NCBI GenBank assembly: GCA_937957985.1
Contig: CALGOH010000030.1
Span: forward strand, 1-21,398
Reading direction: 5' to 3'
Source of the DNA: an uncultured Verrucomicrobiae bacterium
GTDB taxonomy: Bacteria > Verrucomicrobiota > Verrucomicrobiia > Verrucomicrobiales > Akkermansiaceae
DNA: 21,398 nucleotides
The notes under the pieces are model-generated. The model did no database searches. It had not been told where the DNA came from and saw nothing but the letters and a program-made list of their open reading frames with translations. Below, piece after piece: positions 8,052 through 16,391 of the stretch (position 1 is its first letter; each line of letters begins with the position of its first letter). Made by a program: the position numbers and the translations under genes.

Positions 8052-8327
8052 TTACAGCGAGCCTTTCAGGGTCGAGGACGCCTTGAAGCCGACGGACTTC
8101 GAGGCGGCGATCTGCATGGCTTCGCCGGTCTTCGGGTTGCGGCCCATGCGGGCGGCGCGGTTCTTCACCTCGAAGGTGCCGAAACCGATGATCTGGACCT
8201 TCTGGCCGGCCTTGAGGGCCCCAGAGATCGAATCGAGTACGGCACCGAGGGCATCCTCGGCGGCACGCTTGGTGGCATCTTCTCCGAGGGCTTTCTGGAC
8301 GGCTTCGACGAGTTCAGCTTTGTTCAT
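8052..8327 (-). CDS. HU/IHF-family histone-like DNA-binding protein
   Basis: A 91-residue protein starting MNKAELVEAVQKAL, the canonical HU N-terminus. The frame is open upstream to 8474, but the family alignment fixes the start at 8327. The dimerisation core (KVQIIGFGTFEVKNRAAR) and the signature RxGRNPKTGE in the DNA-binding arm are intact. The length equals that of typical HU (about 90). It compacts and bends DNA as a dimer in the nucleoid. No Shine-Dalgarno sequence precedes the start. A 6-bp inverted repeat lies 26 bp upstream of the start codon. Confidence 0.94.
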   Translation of the reverse strand: MNKAELVEAVQKALGEDATKRAAEDALGAVLDSISGALKAGQKVQIIGFGTFEVKNRAARMGRNPKTGEAMQIAASKSVGFKASSTLKGSL

Positions 8328-8352
8328 GGCAGAAACCGTAATGCGGGTTCGA

Positions 8353-8369
8353 AGCTTGTTTGGCAAGCT
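8353..8369. promoter_or_regulatory. Inverted repeat in the HU leader, possible operator
   Basis: AGCTTG-TTTGG-CAAGCT: perfect 6-bp arms around a 5-nt spacer, followed by an A/T-rich tract. It lies in the 164-bp divergent region between HU (start 8327) and the hydrolase gene (start 8492). An operator or an mRNA hairpin are both possible. Confidence 0.4.
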
Positions 8370-8491
8370 AAAATAAAGACGCTGCAGGCTCCGTTTTTCC
8401 TTTGCCGCCGGGGATTCCGGGCGGCAGAGCATGCGGATTCCCCCCCTCGAATTACTAAGAGCATCGTAGATCAAACCGTGAGCATGCGCCG

Positions 8492-9841
8492 ATGAGCACG
8501 ATCGATCCAGGCGACCCGCGGGTGGTCCGCGCGGCGGCCGCGGTGCTGGCCGTCGACGGGTCGCTCGAGGTCGGGGCGGGAATCCCGGCCTCTCCGGGCG
8601 TCCTCGCCGCGGCGGAGGCGCGCGGCTATTTCACTCCGGGTGAGGACGAGGCGATCCGGGTCCGATACCGGGCGTTCCTGGCGGGGCGGACGGCCTTGCT
8701 GGAAGCGCTCACCGCGATGGAGGATGCCTGTGGAACCAAGGAAAATCAATGGATCGAGCGTCTTCCGGCGCTGGTCGTGGCCCTCGCCGCGGGGTGCCTG
8801 CTGATGCGCGGATCCCGGGAACTGGTCGGGATCGCCGAAACCTCCCGGCTGCTGCGCAAGAAGCTCGACGAGGCCGACCCCCGCCGCGGCATCCCCCGCA
8901 AGACCTTCGCCCGGATCTATCGCGCCACCACCGATCCGCGGCGGCTGGCGCGCTTCCACGATGCCCTGGCATTCTACCGGGCACATCGCGACGCGGTCCA
9001 GGAGCCTGAGGCGGGCGGACGCTATGCGGAGCTGCGGAACCGTCTCGATGCGCTGGTGGACGATTTCCCGCTGCCCGACGGGGCGAAAATTTTTCGCGAT
9101 CGGGCCCGGTATCGCTGGTTTTCCTTCCGACGGCGGCACCATTCGGCGTGGAAACGGGCGGTTTTCGGGGTCTTCGAGGATGCCGGCTGCCGGATCGCCG
9201 ACCTGCACCAACCCGGTCATGCCGTGGGGCCGAAACGGGTCACGCCGGAGCTGCGCGAGGCGGTTCTCGGGCTCGCCCGGCCCGGAGACGTCTTCGTCAC
9301 CCGCCACGACGACGCCCTGAGCAACCTGTTCCTGCCCGGCTTCTGGCCCCACGCCGCCCTTCACATCGGCACCGAGGCCCAGCGTCGCGAGCTCGGTGTG
9401 GAAATGGACCTGCCGCGCGAGGCGGCGGATCCCGCCCGCTTTCTGGAGGCGAAGAAGGACGGAGTGCGCTTCCGCCCGGCGGAGGAAACTCTGGCGGTGG
9501 ACCGCCTTGTCGTCCTGCGCCCGCCGCTGACACCCGCGGAGATCGCGGCCGCCATCGCGCGGGCCGGAAGCCACGCCGGCAAGCTCTACGATTTCGTCTT
9601 CGATTTCCGCACCAGCGACCGCCTCGTCTGCACCGAGGTGGTCTACCGCGCCTACCATGGCGAGCTGGACTTCCAGCTCGTCGAAAGCGGCGGCCGCCTG
9701 TGCCTGCCGGCGGAGGTCCTCATCGACCAGGCGATCGAAATGGGATTCCGGGTCGTCGCGACGGTGAATCTCGGAGGCGGCGGCCTGCTCACCGGCACCG
9801 CCGCCGAGACGGCCCTGCACGCCACCCGCGCGGGCTTATGA
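8492..9841 (+). CDS. YaeF/YiiX-like permuted papain-fold (NlpC/P60-related) hydrolase
   Basis: A 449-residue protein. The C-terminal half carries the circularly permuted papain-fold pattern: GDVFVTRHDDALSN (residues 265-278), WPHAALHIG with the likely catalytic His287, and a later DRLVCTEVVYRAY with the likely nucleophile Cys380. This His-before-Cys order is characteristic of the YaeF/YiiX (C92) group, which act on amide or ester bonds in envelope material. The N-terminal 230 residues are Arg/Ala-rich and helical, with a hydrophobic stretch at 92-104 (PALVVALAAGCLL), and I cannot assign them to a family. No signal peptide is evident. The gene ends 127 bp before atpB, in the position where atpI or atpZ often sits. 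Confidence 0.7.
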   Translation: MSTIDPGDPRVVRAAAAVLAVDGSLEVGAGIPASPGVLAAAEARGYFTPGEDEAIRVRYRAFLAGRTALLEALTAMEDACGTKENQWIERLPALVVALAAGCLLMRGSRELVGIAETSRLLRKKLDEADPRRGIPRKTFARIYRATTDPRRLARFHDALAFYRAHRDAVQEPEAGGRYAELRNRLDALVDDFPLPDGAKIFRDRARYRWFSFRRRHHSAWKRAVFGVFEDAGCRIADLHQPGHAVGPKRVTPELREAVLGLARPGDVFVTRHDDALSNLFLPGFWPHAALHIGTEAQRRELGVEMDLPREAADPARFLEAKKDGVRFRPAEETLAVDRLVVLRPPLTPAEIAAAIARAGSHAGKLYDFVFDFRTSDRLVCTEVVYRAYHGELDFQLVESGGRLCLPAEVLIDQAIEMGFRVVATVNLGGGGLLTGTAAETALHATRAGL

Positions 9842-9881
9842 CGGGTTTCCTAATTGTTGGAAAATCAGTGCTTTGCCCAGC

Positions 9882-9899
9882 TTGTGAAATTTTTCACAA
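9882..9899. promoter_or_regulatory. 18-bp palindrome upstream of the atp promoter
   Basis: TTGTGAAA-TT-TTTCACAA is a perfect inverted repeat with 8-bp arms, ending 7 bp before a candidate -35 box. It is A/T-rich in the middle and has no following T-run beyond itself, so a protein-binding operator is more likely than a terminator. Confidence 0.55.
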
Positions 9900-9906
9900 A
9901 TCGCCC

Positions 9907-9934
9907 TTGCCCCTGTCGGAATCGGTCTGATAAA
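9907..9934 (+). promoter_or_regulatory. Candidate sigma70-type promoter for the atp operon
   Basis: TTGCCC (9907-9912) and GATAAA (9929-9934) are separated by 16 bp; each matches 4 of 6 consensus bases. It lies 34 bp before the atpB start and just downstream of the palindrome. Confidence 0.45.
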
Positions 9935-9968
9935 CGCCCCGCGCGCTGCCGCCGAGCGCCCGGTTCCA

Positions 9969-10844
9969 ATGCCCTTCCGCCGCCCGATCCTCGCCACTCT
10001 GCTCGCATGGCTCGCCTGCCTTGCCCCGGCTTTCGCGGCGGGTGGCCACGCGCTCCCCCTCTACGCCCCGCGGCTCAGCGACTACCTGCCGATCAACAAC
10101 TCGATGATCGCCGTCTGGATCGGCGTGGGGATCATCGTTCTTTTCTGTCGCGCGGCGACCAAGCAGATGAAGCTCATCCCGAGCGGCATCCAGAACTTCG
10201 CCGAGTGGGCGTTCGAGTCGCTCTACGGGTTCCTTGAGAGCCTGCTTGGCGAGCACCTGACCAAGCGCACCTTCTGGTTCCTCGGTTCGATCTTCTTCTT
10301 CATTCTCACCGTCAACTATCTCGCCCTCGTCCCGGGCGTGGGCACGATGGGGTGGGAGATGCTCGACAAGGAAACCGGGGAGGTCGTCGGCTTCACCCCG
10401 CTGCTCCGGGGTGGCAATGCCGACCTCAACATGACCGCCGCCATGGCGCTGACCTTCGCCCTGCTCTGGTTCTACTGGGCGATCGGCGAGAACGGCTTCA
10501 AGGGCTTCATGGCCCACATCTTCGCTCCGAAGGGTGACTTCAAGGGCATCATGCTGATCATGATGGTGCCCGTCTTCCTCTTCGTCGGCGTGCTTGAGGT
10601 CATTTCGATCCTGATCCGGCCGGTGGCGCTCAGCTTCCGTCTTTTCGGCAACATCTACGGTGGCGAGCAGACCTTGGAGAAATTGATGCTGCTGATGCCG
10701 AGCAAGTACCTGCATTTCCTTCCGGCCCTTCCGTTCTACTTCGTCGAGCTGCTCGTCGGCTTCGTCCAGGCGCTCGTCTTCACCCTCCTCTGCGCGATTT
10801 TCCTCAAGCTGATCTGCGACCACGGCGACGAGGAGCATCACTGA
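9969..10844 (+). CDS. atpB: ATP synthase F0 subunit a
   Basis: A 291-residue integral membrane protein forming the proton half-channels against the c-ring. The N-terminus resembles a signal sequence (residues 1-24, ending LAPAFAA), as in other long bacterial a subunits. Hydrophobic helices lie near 45-61, 103-122, 155-172, 194-216 and 255-282. The essential arginine is Arg224 in LSFRLFGNIYGGE. The final helix carries FVELLVGFVQALVFTLL with the conserved acid and Gln. It is the first gene of the cluster, after a promoter-like region, and no atpI precedes it. No Shine-Dalgarno sequence is seen before the ATG. Confidence 0.97.
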   Translation: MPFRRPILATLLAWLACLAPAFAAGGHALPLYAPRLSDYLPINNSMIAVWIGVGIIVLFCRAATKQMKLIPSGIQNFAEWAFESLYGFLESLLGEHLTKRTFWFLGSIFFFILTVNYLALVPGVGTMGWEMLDKETGEVVGFTPLLRGGNADLNMTAAMALTFALLWFYWAIGENGFKGFMAHIFAPKGDFKGIMLIMMVPVFLFVGVLEVISILIRPVALSFRLFGNIYGGEQTLEKLMLLMPSKYLHFLPALPFYFVELLVGFVQALVFTLLCAIFLKLICDHGDEEHH

Positions 10845-10893
10845 TCCAGATTTCGGCGGCGGGACCATGGCAATGATCCGTGGGCGTCGCGGG

Positions 10894-10925
10894 AAAACAC
10901 AACAACACCAACCAACACCAATCAG
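10894..10925 (+). promoter_or_regulatory. A/C-only leader before atpE
   Basis: Positions 10894-10921 contain only A and C. They include a 10-bp tandem unit, AACACCAACC then AACACCAATC (10904-10923), ending 3 bp before the atpE ATG. There is no Shine-Dalgarno motif. Such an unstructured leader may help ribosomes load on the gene whose product is needed in most copies. Confidence 0.5.
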
Positions 10926-11126
10926 ATGGAATTCACCAAAGCATTCGCAGTCGGCTTCGCCGCTCTCGGCGGCGCCATCGGCATCGGTCTCCTCGGAGCC
11001 AAGTCCGCTGAAGCCACCGGGCGCAATCCGGGTGCCGCCACTCCGATCCTTGTAATCTCGATCATCCTCGCGGCCCTCATGGAGGGCGTATTCATCCTTA
11101 CGGCCTTCGCGGTCCAGTGGGACTGA
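10926..11126 (+). CDS. atpE: ATP synthase F0 subunit c
   Basis: A 66-residue hairpin of two membrane helices that oligomerises into the rotor ring. Helix 1 has the Gly-rich AALGGAIGIGLLGAKSAEA. The polar loop contains Arg33-Asn34-Pro35. Helix 2 has the proton-carrying Glu53 in LAALMEGVFIL. In Na+-type c subunits a Gln stands 33 residues before the Glu and a Ser directly after it; here these positions are Ile20 and Gly54. This argues for H+ coupling. The protein is at the short end for the family (about 70-85). Confidence 0.97.
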   Translation: MEFTKAFAVGFAALGGAIGIGLLGAKSAEATGRNPGAATPILVISIILAALMEGVFILTAFAVQWD

Positions 11127-11141
11127 TCCGCCTTATCCACT

Positions 11142-11163
11142 CCGCGCGTCCATGGGCGCGCGG
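11142..11163. repeat. Stem-loop between atpE and atpF
   Basis: CCGCGCG / CGCGCGG form a 7-bp all-GC stem around an 8-nt loop. No T-run follows, so it is not a standard terminator. It could mark an mRNA processing or stabilising site at the 3' end of atpE. An ATG in its loop (11152) is in frame with atpF but is unlikely to be the start. Confidence 0.5.
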
Positions 11164-11205
11164 GGTGGAACCCTATTCCATCTCCTCACCGAGCTTTTCA
11201 AAATC

Positions 11206-11736
11206 ATGATGACCCTCCTCGCAGCAGCCGCATCCGGTGACGGCGTACTCGGACCCTTTGGCTTCAGCTGGCCACTGTTTTTCGCCCAGGTCATCAACTT
11301 CATCCTGGTCGTCCTGGTCCTCAAGAAGTTCGCCTTCGGACCGATCCAGCAGATGCTCGAGCAGCGCCGTGCGCGCATCGCCGAGGGCGAGGAGAAACTG
11401 AAGCGCATCGAGAAGCAGCTCGCCGAGTCCGAGGAACAGACCGCCGCCGCGATCGCCAAGGCCAACGACGAGGCCAAGCGCCTGATCGACGAGGCCCGCT
11501 CGAGCGCCGCCGCGCTTTCAGAGGCCAAGGCGCAGGAGGCCGTCGACCACGCCCAGCAGATTCTCGCCAAGGCCGAGGCCGCCGCCAGGGCCGAGCGCCA
11601 GCAGATCGCCGCCGAGCTCAAGAAGGAGTTCGGCCATCTCGTCGCCGCCACCACCGCCCAGGTCACCGGCAAGGTGCTCACCGCCGACGACAAGACCCGC
11701 ATCAACCAGGAAGCCCTCGCCAAGGTCGAAGGCTGA
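11206..11736 (+). CDS. atpF: ATP synthase F0 subunit b
   Basis: About 176 residues from ATG 11206, which opens MMTLLAAAASGDG. The frame is open from 11152, but that ATG lies in the loop of a GC stem and adds residues unlike the family; 11209 is also possible. A single membrane helix, SWPLFFAQVINFILVVLVL, sits near the N-terminus. The conserved FAFGPIQQMLEQRRARIAEG follows, then a long Ala/Glu/Lys-rich coiled coil to the C-terminus. Two copies form the peripheral stalk linking subunit a to delta and alpha. Only one b-type gene is present, so a homodimer is expected. Confidence 0.94.
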   Translation: MMTLLAAAASGDGVLGPFGFSWPLFFAQVINFILVVLVLKKFAFGPIQQMLEQRRARIAEGEEKLKRIEKQLAESEEQTAAAIAKANDEAKRLIDEARSSAAALSEAKAQEAVDHAQQILAKAEAAARAERQQIAAELKKEFGHLVAATTAQVTGKVLTADDKTRINQEALAKVEG

Positions 11737-11771
11737 TCGCCGCCTGGTTTCCCCGTTTTTCCACACCCGCC

Positions 11772-12164
11772 ATGAAAGTCTCGAAGGCCGCCACCAGCAC
11801 CGCCCGCCGCATCTTCCGGATGTGCCAGACGGGCGAGCGGCTCGACGATGCCAAGCTGTCGATCGCCGTGCGCCGGCTCGTCGCCGACAAGCCGCGTGAC
11901 TTCCGCGGCGTGCTTCACGCCCTCAAGCGCCTCGCCCGTCTCGAGCTTGCCCGCCGCCATGTGGTGGTCGAAAGCGCCGAGGCCCTGGACGAGGCCACCC
12001 GCCAGCGCGTCGTTGCCGGCCTCGCTGCCAAGTACGGCAGCGACCTCACCTACGAATACAAGGTCAACCCCGACCTCCTCGGCGGACTCAAGGTCCGCGT
12101 GGGCAGCGACGTCTGGGACGGCTCCGTGAAGGGCCGCCTCGACCGCCTCGCCCAAGCCTTCTGA
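11772..12164 (+). CDS. atpH: ATP synthase F1 subunit delta, short form
   Basis: A 130-residue protein, against about 175-180 in most bacteria. The C-terminal signature is clear: YKVNPDLLGGLKVRVGSDVWDGSVKGRLDRL (residues 96-126), the part that contacts the b subunits. The N-terminal helical domain, which binds the top of alpha, is compressed to about 60 residues (KAATSTARRIFRMCQTG and following). The position between atpF and atpA fixes the identity. Whether the shorter N-terminal domain changes the stator contact is unknown. Confidence 0.9.
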   Translation: MKVSKAATSTARRIFRMCQTGERLDDAKLSIAVRRLVADKPRDFRGVLHALKRLARLELARRHVVVESAEALDEATRQRVVAGLAAKYGSDLTYEYKVNPDLLGGLKVRVGSDVWDGSVKGRLDRLAQAF

Positions 12165-12173
12165 TTCCACCCG

Positions 12174-12194
12174 ACAACCAACAACCGATAACTG
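12174..12194 (+). repeat. Heptamer-like words in the atpH-atpA spacer
   Basis: Three adjacent 7-nt units, ACAACCA, ACAACCG and ATAACTG, end 12 bp before the atpA ATG. This is degenerate and may be chance alone, but it matches the heptamer arrays further along the operon. Confidence 0.35.
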
Positions 12195-12206
12195 GGAAAT
12201 TTTCCT

Positions 12207-13748
<1,542 letters not shown>

Positions 13749-13752
13749 TCCT

Positions 13753-13782
13753 TTGGATATTGGGAGATTGGATATTGAGAGA
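13753..13782 (+). repeat. Tandem 15-bp repeat after atpA
   Basis: TTGGATATTGGGAGA (13753-13767) is followed directly by TTGGATATTGAGAGA (13768-13782), with one mismatch. TTG words recur every 7-8 bp. It begins 5 bp after the atpA stop codon. Confidence 0.85.
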
Positions 13783-13823
13783 TCAGGGATCTGCAAACAC
13801 ACCCAAAGCTCCGATTCCGGACT

Positions 13824-13858
13824 CCAATTAACCCAATTTCATAATCATCCCAATTAAC
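13824..13858 (+). repeat. CCAATT word cluster before atpG
   Basis: CCAATTAAC occurs at 13824-13832 and 13850-13858, and CCCAATTT lies between (13832-13839). These are inverse-complement to ATTGG/ATTGGG words in the repeat at 13753-13782, so the two ends of the atpA-atpG spacer could pair. Confidence 0.65.
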
Positions 13859-13887
13859 TAGCGCGTAGCGCAGCGAAGCGAAGTAAC

Positions 13888-14781
13888 ATGGCCAACCTCC
13901 GCGACATCCGCCGACGCATCAAGTCGGTCAAGAACACCGCCCAGATCACGCGGGCGATGCAGCTTGTCGCCGCGGCCAAGATGAAGAAGGCGCAGGACCA
14001 GGCGCTGGCCGGTCGCGACTACGCCGAACTGCTCAACAAGGTCCTGGTCAACCTCAAGACGAACTTCGAGGAGGGCTCCCACCCGCTGCTTGAGAAGCGC
14101 GAGGGCGGCAAGGAACTGGTGCTCGTCATCTCCACCGACAAGGGCCTCTGCGGCGCGCTGAACACCAACCTCGGCAAGAAGATCCGCGCCGAGAAGCCCG
14201 GTGCCGACATCCTTACCGTCGGCCGCAAGCTGCGCGTGCAGCTTGCCAAGGGCGGCTACCACGTCGTCGCCGACCACGAGGTCAAGGATCCGGTCCCCTT
14301 CAGTGAGGCCCGCCCGATCGCCAAGCAGCTCACCAATCTCTTCCTCGAAGGGAAATACGACAAGGTCAGCGTCGCCTTCACCAACTTCGTCAGCACGCTT
14401 ACCCAGGAGCCCACGATCGCGCCACTGCTGCCGATCTCGTCCTGCACGCTCGGTGAGAAGCAGGATTACGAAGGCGTCGGCAAGGGCGAGGTCCGCGATA
14501 CCGACCACATGGCCGCGCTGGGCCACGATTACCTTTTCGAGCCGAGCCCGATGGGCGTGCTCGACGCCTTGCTGCCGCTCTACATCAACTTCCAGGTCTA
14601 CCAGATGCTGGTCGAAAGCCGCGCCTCCGAGCACTCCGCCCGGATGGTCGCGATGAAGGCCGCCACCGACAACGCCAACAAGTTCATCAAGGAGCTGACG
14701 CTGGAGTACAACAAGCTCCGTCAGGCCGCCATCACCGCCGAACTTCTCGAAATCACCACCGCCATGAAGGCGATGGAATGA
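13888..14781 (+). CDS. atpG: ATP synthase F1 subunit gamma
   Basis: A 297-residue protein forming the central rotor shaft. The N-terminal helix MANLRDIRRRIKSVKNTAQITRAMQLVAAAKM and the C-terminal helix (ARMVAMKAATDNANKFIKELTLEYNKLRQAAITAELLEI) are the two strands of the coiled-coil axle and carry the family's most conserved residues. The Rossmann-like middle domain has ISTDKGLCGALN (81-92). The length is slightly above E. coli gamma (287). No clear Shine-Dalgarno sequence precedes it. It is flanked by repeat-filled spacers on both sides (13749-13887 and 14782-14899). Confidence 0.97.
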   Translation: MANLRDIRRRIKSVKNTAQITRAMQLVAAAKMKKAQDQALAGRDYAELLNKVLVNLKTNFEEGSHPLLEKREGGKELVLVISTDKGLCGALNTNLGKKIRAEKPGADILTVGRKLRVQLAKGGYHVVADHEVKDPVPFSEARPIAKQLTNLFLEGKYDKVSVAFTNFVSTLTQEPTIAPLLPISSCTLGEKQDYEGVGKGEVRDTDHMAALGHDYLFEPSPMGVLDALLPLYINFQVYQMLVESRASEHSARMVAMKAATDNANKFIKELTLEYNKLRQAAITAELLEITTAMKAME

Positions 14782-14816
14782 AGTGCCGAGTGAGCACTGA
14801 TCAGTGATCAGTGCTC
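14782..14816 (+). repeat. Five in-register heptamers directly after atpG (consensus AGTGATC)
   Basis: Units in order: AGTGCCG, AGTGAGC, ACTGATC, AGTGATC, AGTGCTC, starting on the first base after the stop codon. The last part is also a perfect inverted repeat with 12-bp arms around one G (14792-14816). Confidence 0.9.
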
Positions 14817-14856
14817 GCCATCCCCACGTCTCCTTTTCCTCATCCAGTCCGCCAAA

Positions 14857-14898
14857 GAATCACTGATCACCGCTCACTGATCACTGTCCACTTCCCAC
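14857..14898 (+). repeat. Six in-register heptamers directly before atpD (consensus TGATCAC)
   Basis: Units in order: GAATCAC, TGATCAC, CGCTCAC, TGATCAC, TGTCCAC, TTCCCAC. All end in CAC and the array stops one base before the atpD ATG. The family is the inverse complement of the AGTGATC array at 14782-14816. The 40 bp between the arrays are mostly pyrimidines. Confidence 0.9.
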
Positions 14899-14899
14899 C

Positions 14900-16363
14900 A
14901 TGTCCAACCAAGGAACCATCGTCCAGGTCATCGGCGCCGTCGTTGACGCCGACTTCTCGAAAGCCACCAAGCTTCCGGAGATCTACAACGCCCTCGAAGT
15001 CAGCTACGAACTGAACGGTGAGCCCACCACCCTCGTGCTCGAGGTCCAGCAGCACCTCGGTGACGGCTGGGTGCGCGCCGTGTCGATGTCCACCTCGGAC
15101 GGTCTCAAGCGCGGCATGGCCCTGACCGATACCGGCAAGCCGATCGCGGTGCCCGTGGGTGATCAGGTGCTCGGACGCATCTTCAACGTCACCGGCGATC
15201 TCGTCGATGAGAACGTGCCGCTGCCGAATCCCGACCAGCGTTCCCCGATCCACCGCCCGGCCCCCGAGCTCACCGAGCAGTCGGCGGCCGCCGAGATCCT
15301 CCCGACCGGCATCAAGGTGATCGACCTGATCTGCCCGCTGCTCAAGGGCGGCAAGGGCGGCATGTTCGGCGGTGCGGGCGTCGGCAAGACGGTCGTCATC
15401 ATGGAGCTCATCAACAACATCGCGAAGGCGCACGGCGGCTATTCCGTCTTCGCCGGCGTGGGTGAGCGGACCCGTGAGGGCAACGACCTCTACTGGGAAA
15501 TGATCGAGTCGGGCGTGATCGCCACCGAGAAGGACGAGAATGGCCATCCGAAGCTCGACGAGCGCGGCAACCCGGTGCTCGCCGACGGCTCGAAGGTGGC
15601 GCTCTGCTACGGCCAGATGAACGAGCCTCCGGGCGCCCGTCTGCGCGTGGCCCTCTCGGCGCTGACCATGGCCGAACATTTCCGCGACGAGGCCAACCAG
15701 GACGTGCTTCTGTTCGTCGACAACATCTTCCGTTTCTCCCAGGCCGGCTCGGAGGTCTCCGCGCTGCTCGGCCGGACGCCGTCGGCGGTGGGATACCAGC
15801 CGACCCTGTCCGAGGAAATGGCCGGCCTTCAGGAGCGGATCACCTCGACCAACAAGGGCTCGATCACCTCGCTGCAGGCGGTTTACGTCCCGGCGGACGA
15901 CCTCACCGACCCCGCTCCGGCCAACACCTTCGCCCACCTCGACGCGACCGTGGTGCTCGAGCGTTCGCTCGCCGAGCAGGCGCTGTTCCCGGCGGTGGAC
16001 CCGCTGGCTTCGACCTCCAAGGCGCTGGCCCCGGAAGTCGTCGGCGAGGAGCACTACCGCGTGGCCCGCGGCGTGCAGCAGACGCTGCAGCGCTACAAGG
16101 ACCTGCAGGACATCATCGCCATTCTCGGCATGGACGAGCTTTCGGACGAGGACAAGATGACCGTCTTCCGCGCGAGGAAGATCCAGCGTTTCCTCACCCA
16201 GCCCTTCCACGTGGCCGAGGTCTTCACCAACGTGCCCGGCGCGCTGGTCTCGATGGAGGACACGGTCAAGGGCTTCGCCGAAATCCTCGACGGCAAGTGG
16301 GACGACGTGCCCGAGGGCAACTTCTACATGAAGGCCGGCCTCGACACCGTCTCGCGCGACTGA
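14900..16363 (+). CDS. atpD: ATP synthase F1 subunit beta (catalytic)
   Basis: A 487-residue catalytic subunit. The P-loop GGAGVGKT spans residues 157-164, the catalytic Glu189-Arg190 lie in GVGERTREG, and Walker B is VLLFVDNIFRF (269-279). The segment GSEVSALLGRTPSAVGYQPTL and the DELSDED variant of the DELSEED lever (412-418) are present. Residues about 208-231 (between ESGVI and KVALCYGQMNEPP) form an insertion rich in charged residues, about 23 residues longer than in E. coli; this explains the extra length over 460. There is no Shine-Dalgarno sequence; the start is preceded directly by the heptamer array. Confidence 0.98.
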   Translation: MSNQGTIVQVIGAVVDADFSKATKLPEIYNALEVSYELNGEPTTLVLEVQQHLGDGWVRAVSMSTSDGLKRGMALTDTGKPIAVPVGDQVLGRIFNVTGDLVDENVPLPNPDQRSPIHRPAPELTEQSAAAEILPTGIKVIDLICPLLKGGKGGMFGGAGVGKTVVIMELINNIAKAHGGYSVFAGVGERTREGNDLYWEMIESGVIATEKDENGHPKLDERGNPVLADGSKVALCYGQMNEPPGARLRVALSALTMAEHFRDEANQDVLLFVDNIFRFSQAGSEVSALLGRTPSAVGYQPTLSEEMAGLQERITSTNKGSITSLQAVYVPADDLTDPAPANTFAHLDATVVLERSLAEQALFPAVDPLASTSKALAPEVVGEEHYRVARGVQQTLQRYKDLQDIIAILGMDELSDEDKMTVFRARKIQRFLTQPFHVAEVFTNVPGALVSMEDTVKGFAEILDGKWDDVPEGNFYMKAGLDTVSRD

Positions 16364-16391
16364 TCGCTTTCAGCTTTTCAGCATCTACCCC

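Noticed and set aside
9882..9899. Terminator of the hydrolase gene
   Set aside because: The inverted repeat is A/T-rich, with no GC stem and no proper T-tail, and it sits next to a promoter, so an operator is more likely.
11152..11205. Upstream ATG as the atpF start
   Set aside because: It lies in the loop of a GC-rich stem, and the extra 18 residues do not resemble b subunits. The MMTLL start at 11206 gives the usual length.
14782..14899. CRISPR array
   Set aside because: The repeats are 7 bp and contiguous, with no unique spacers and no cas genes nearby.
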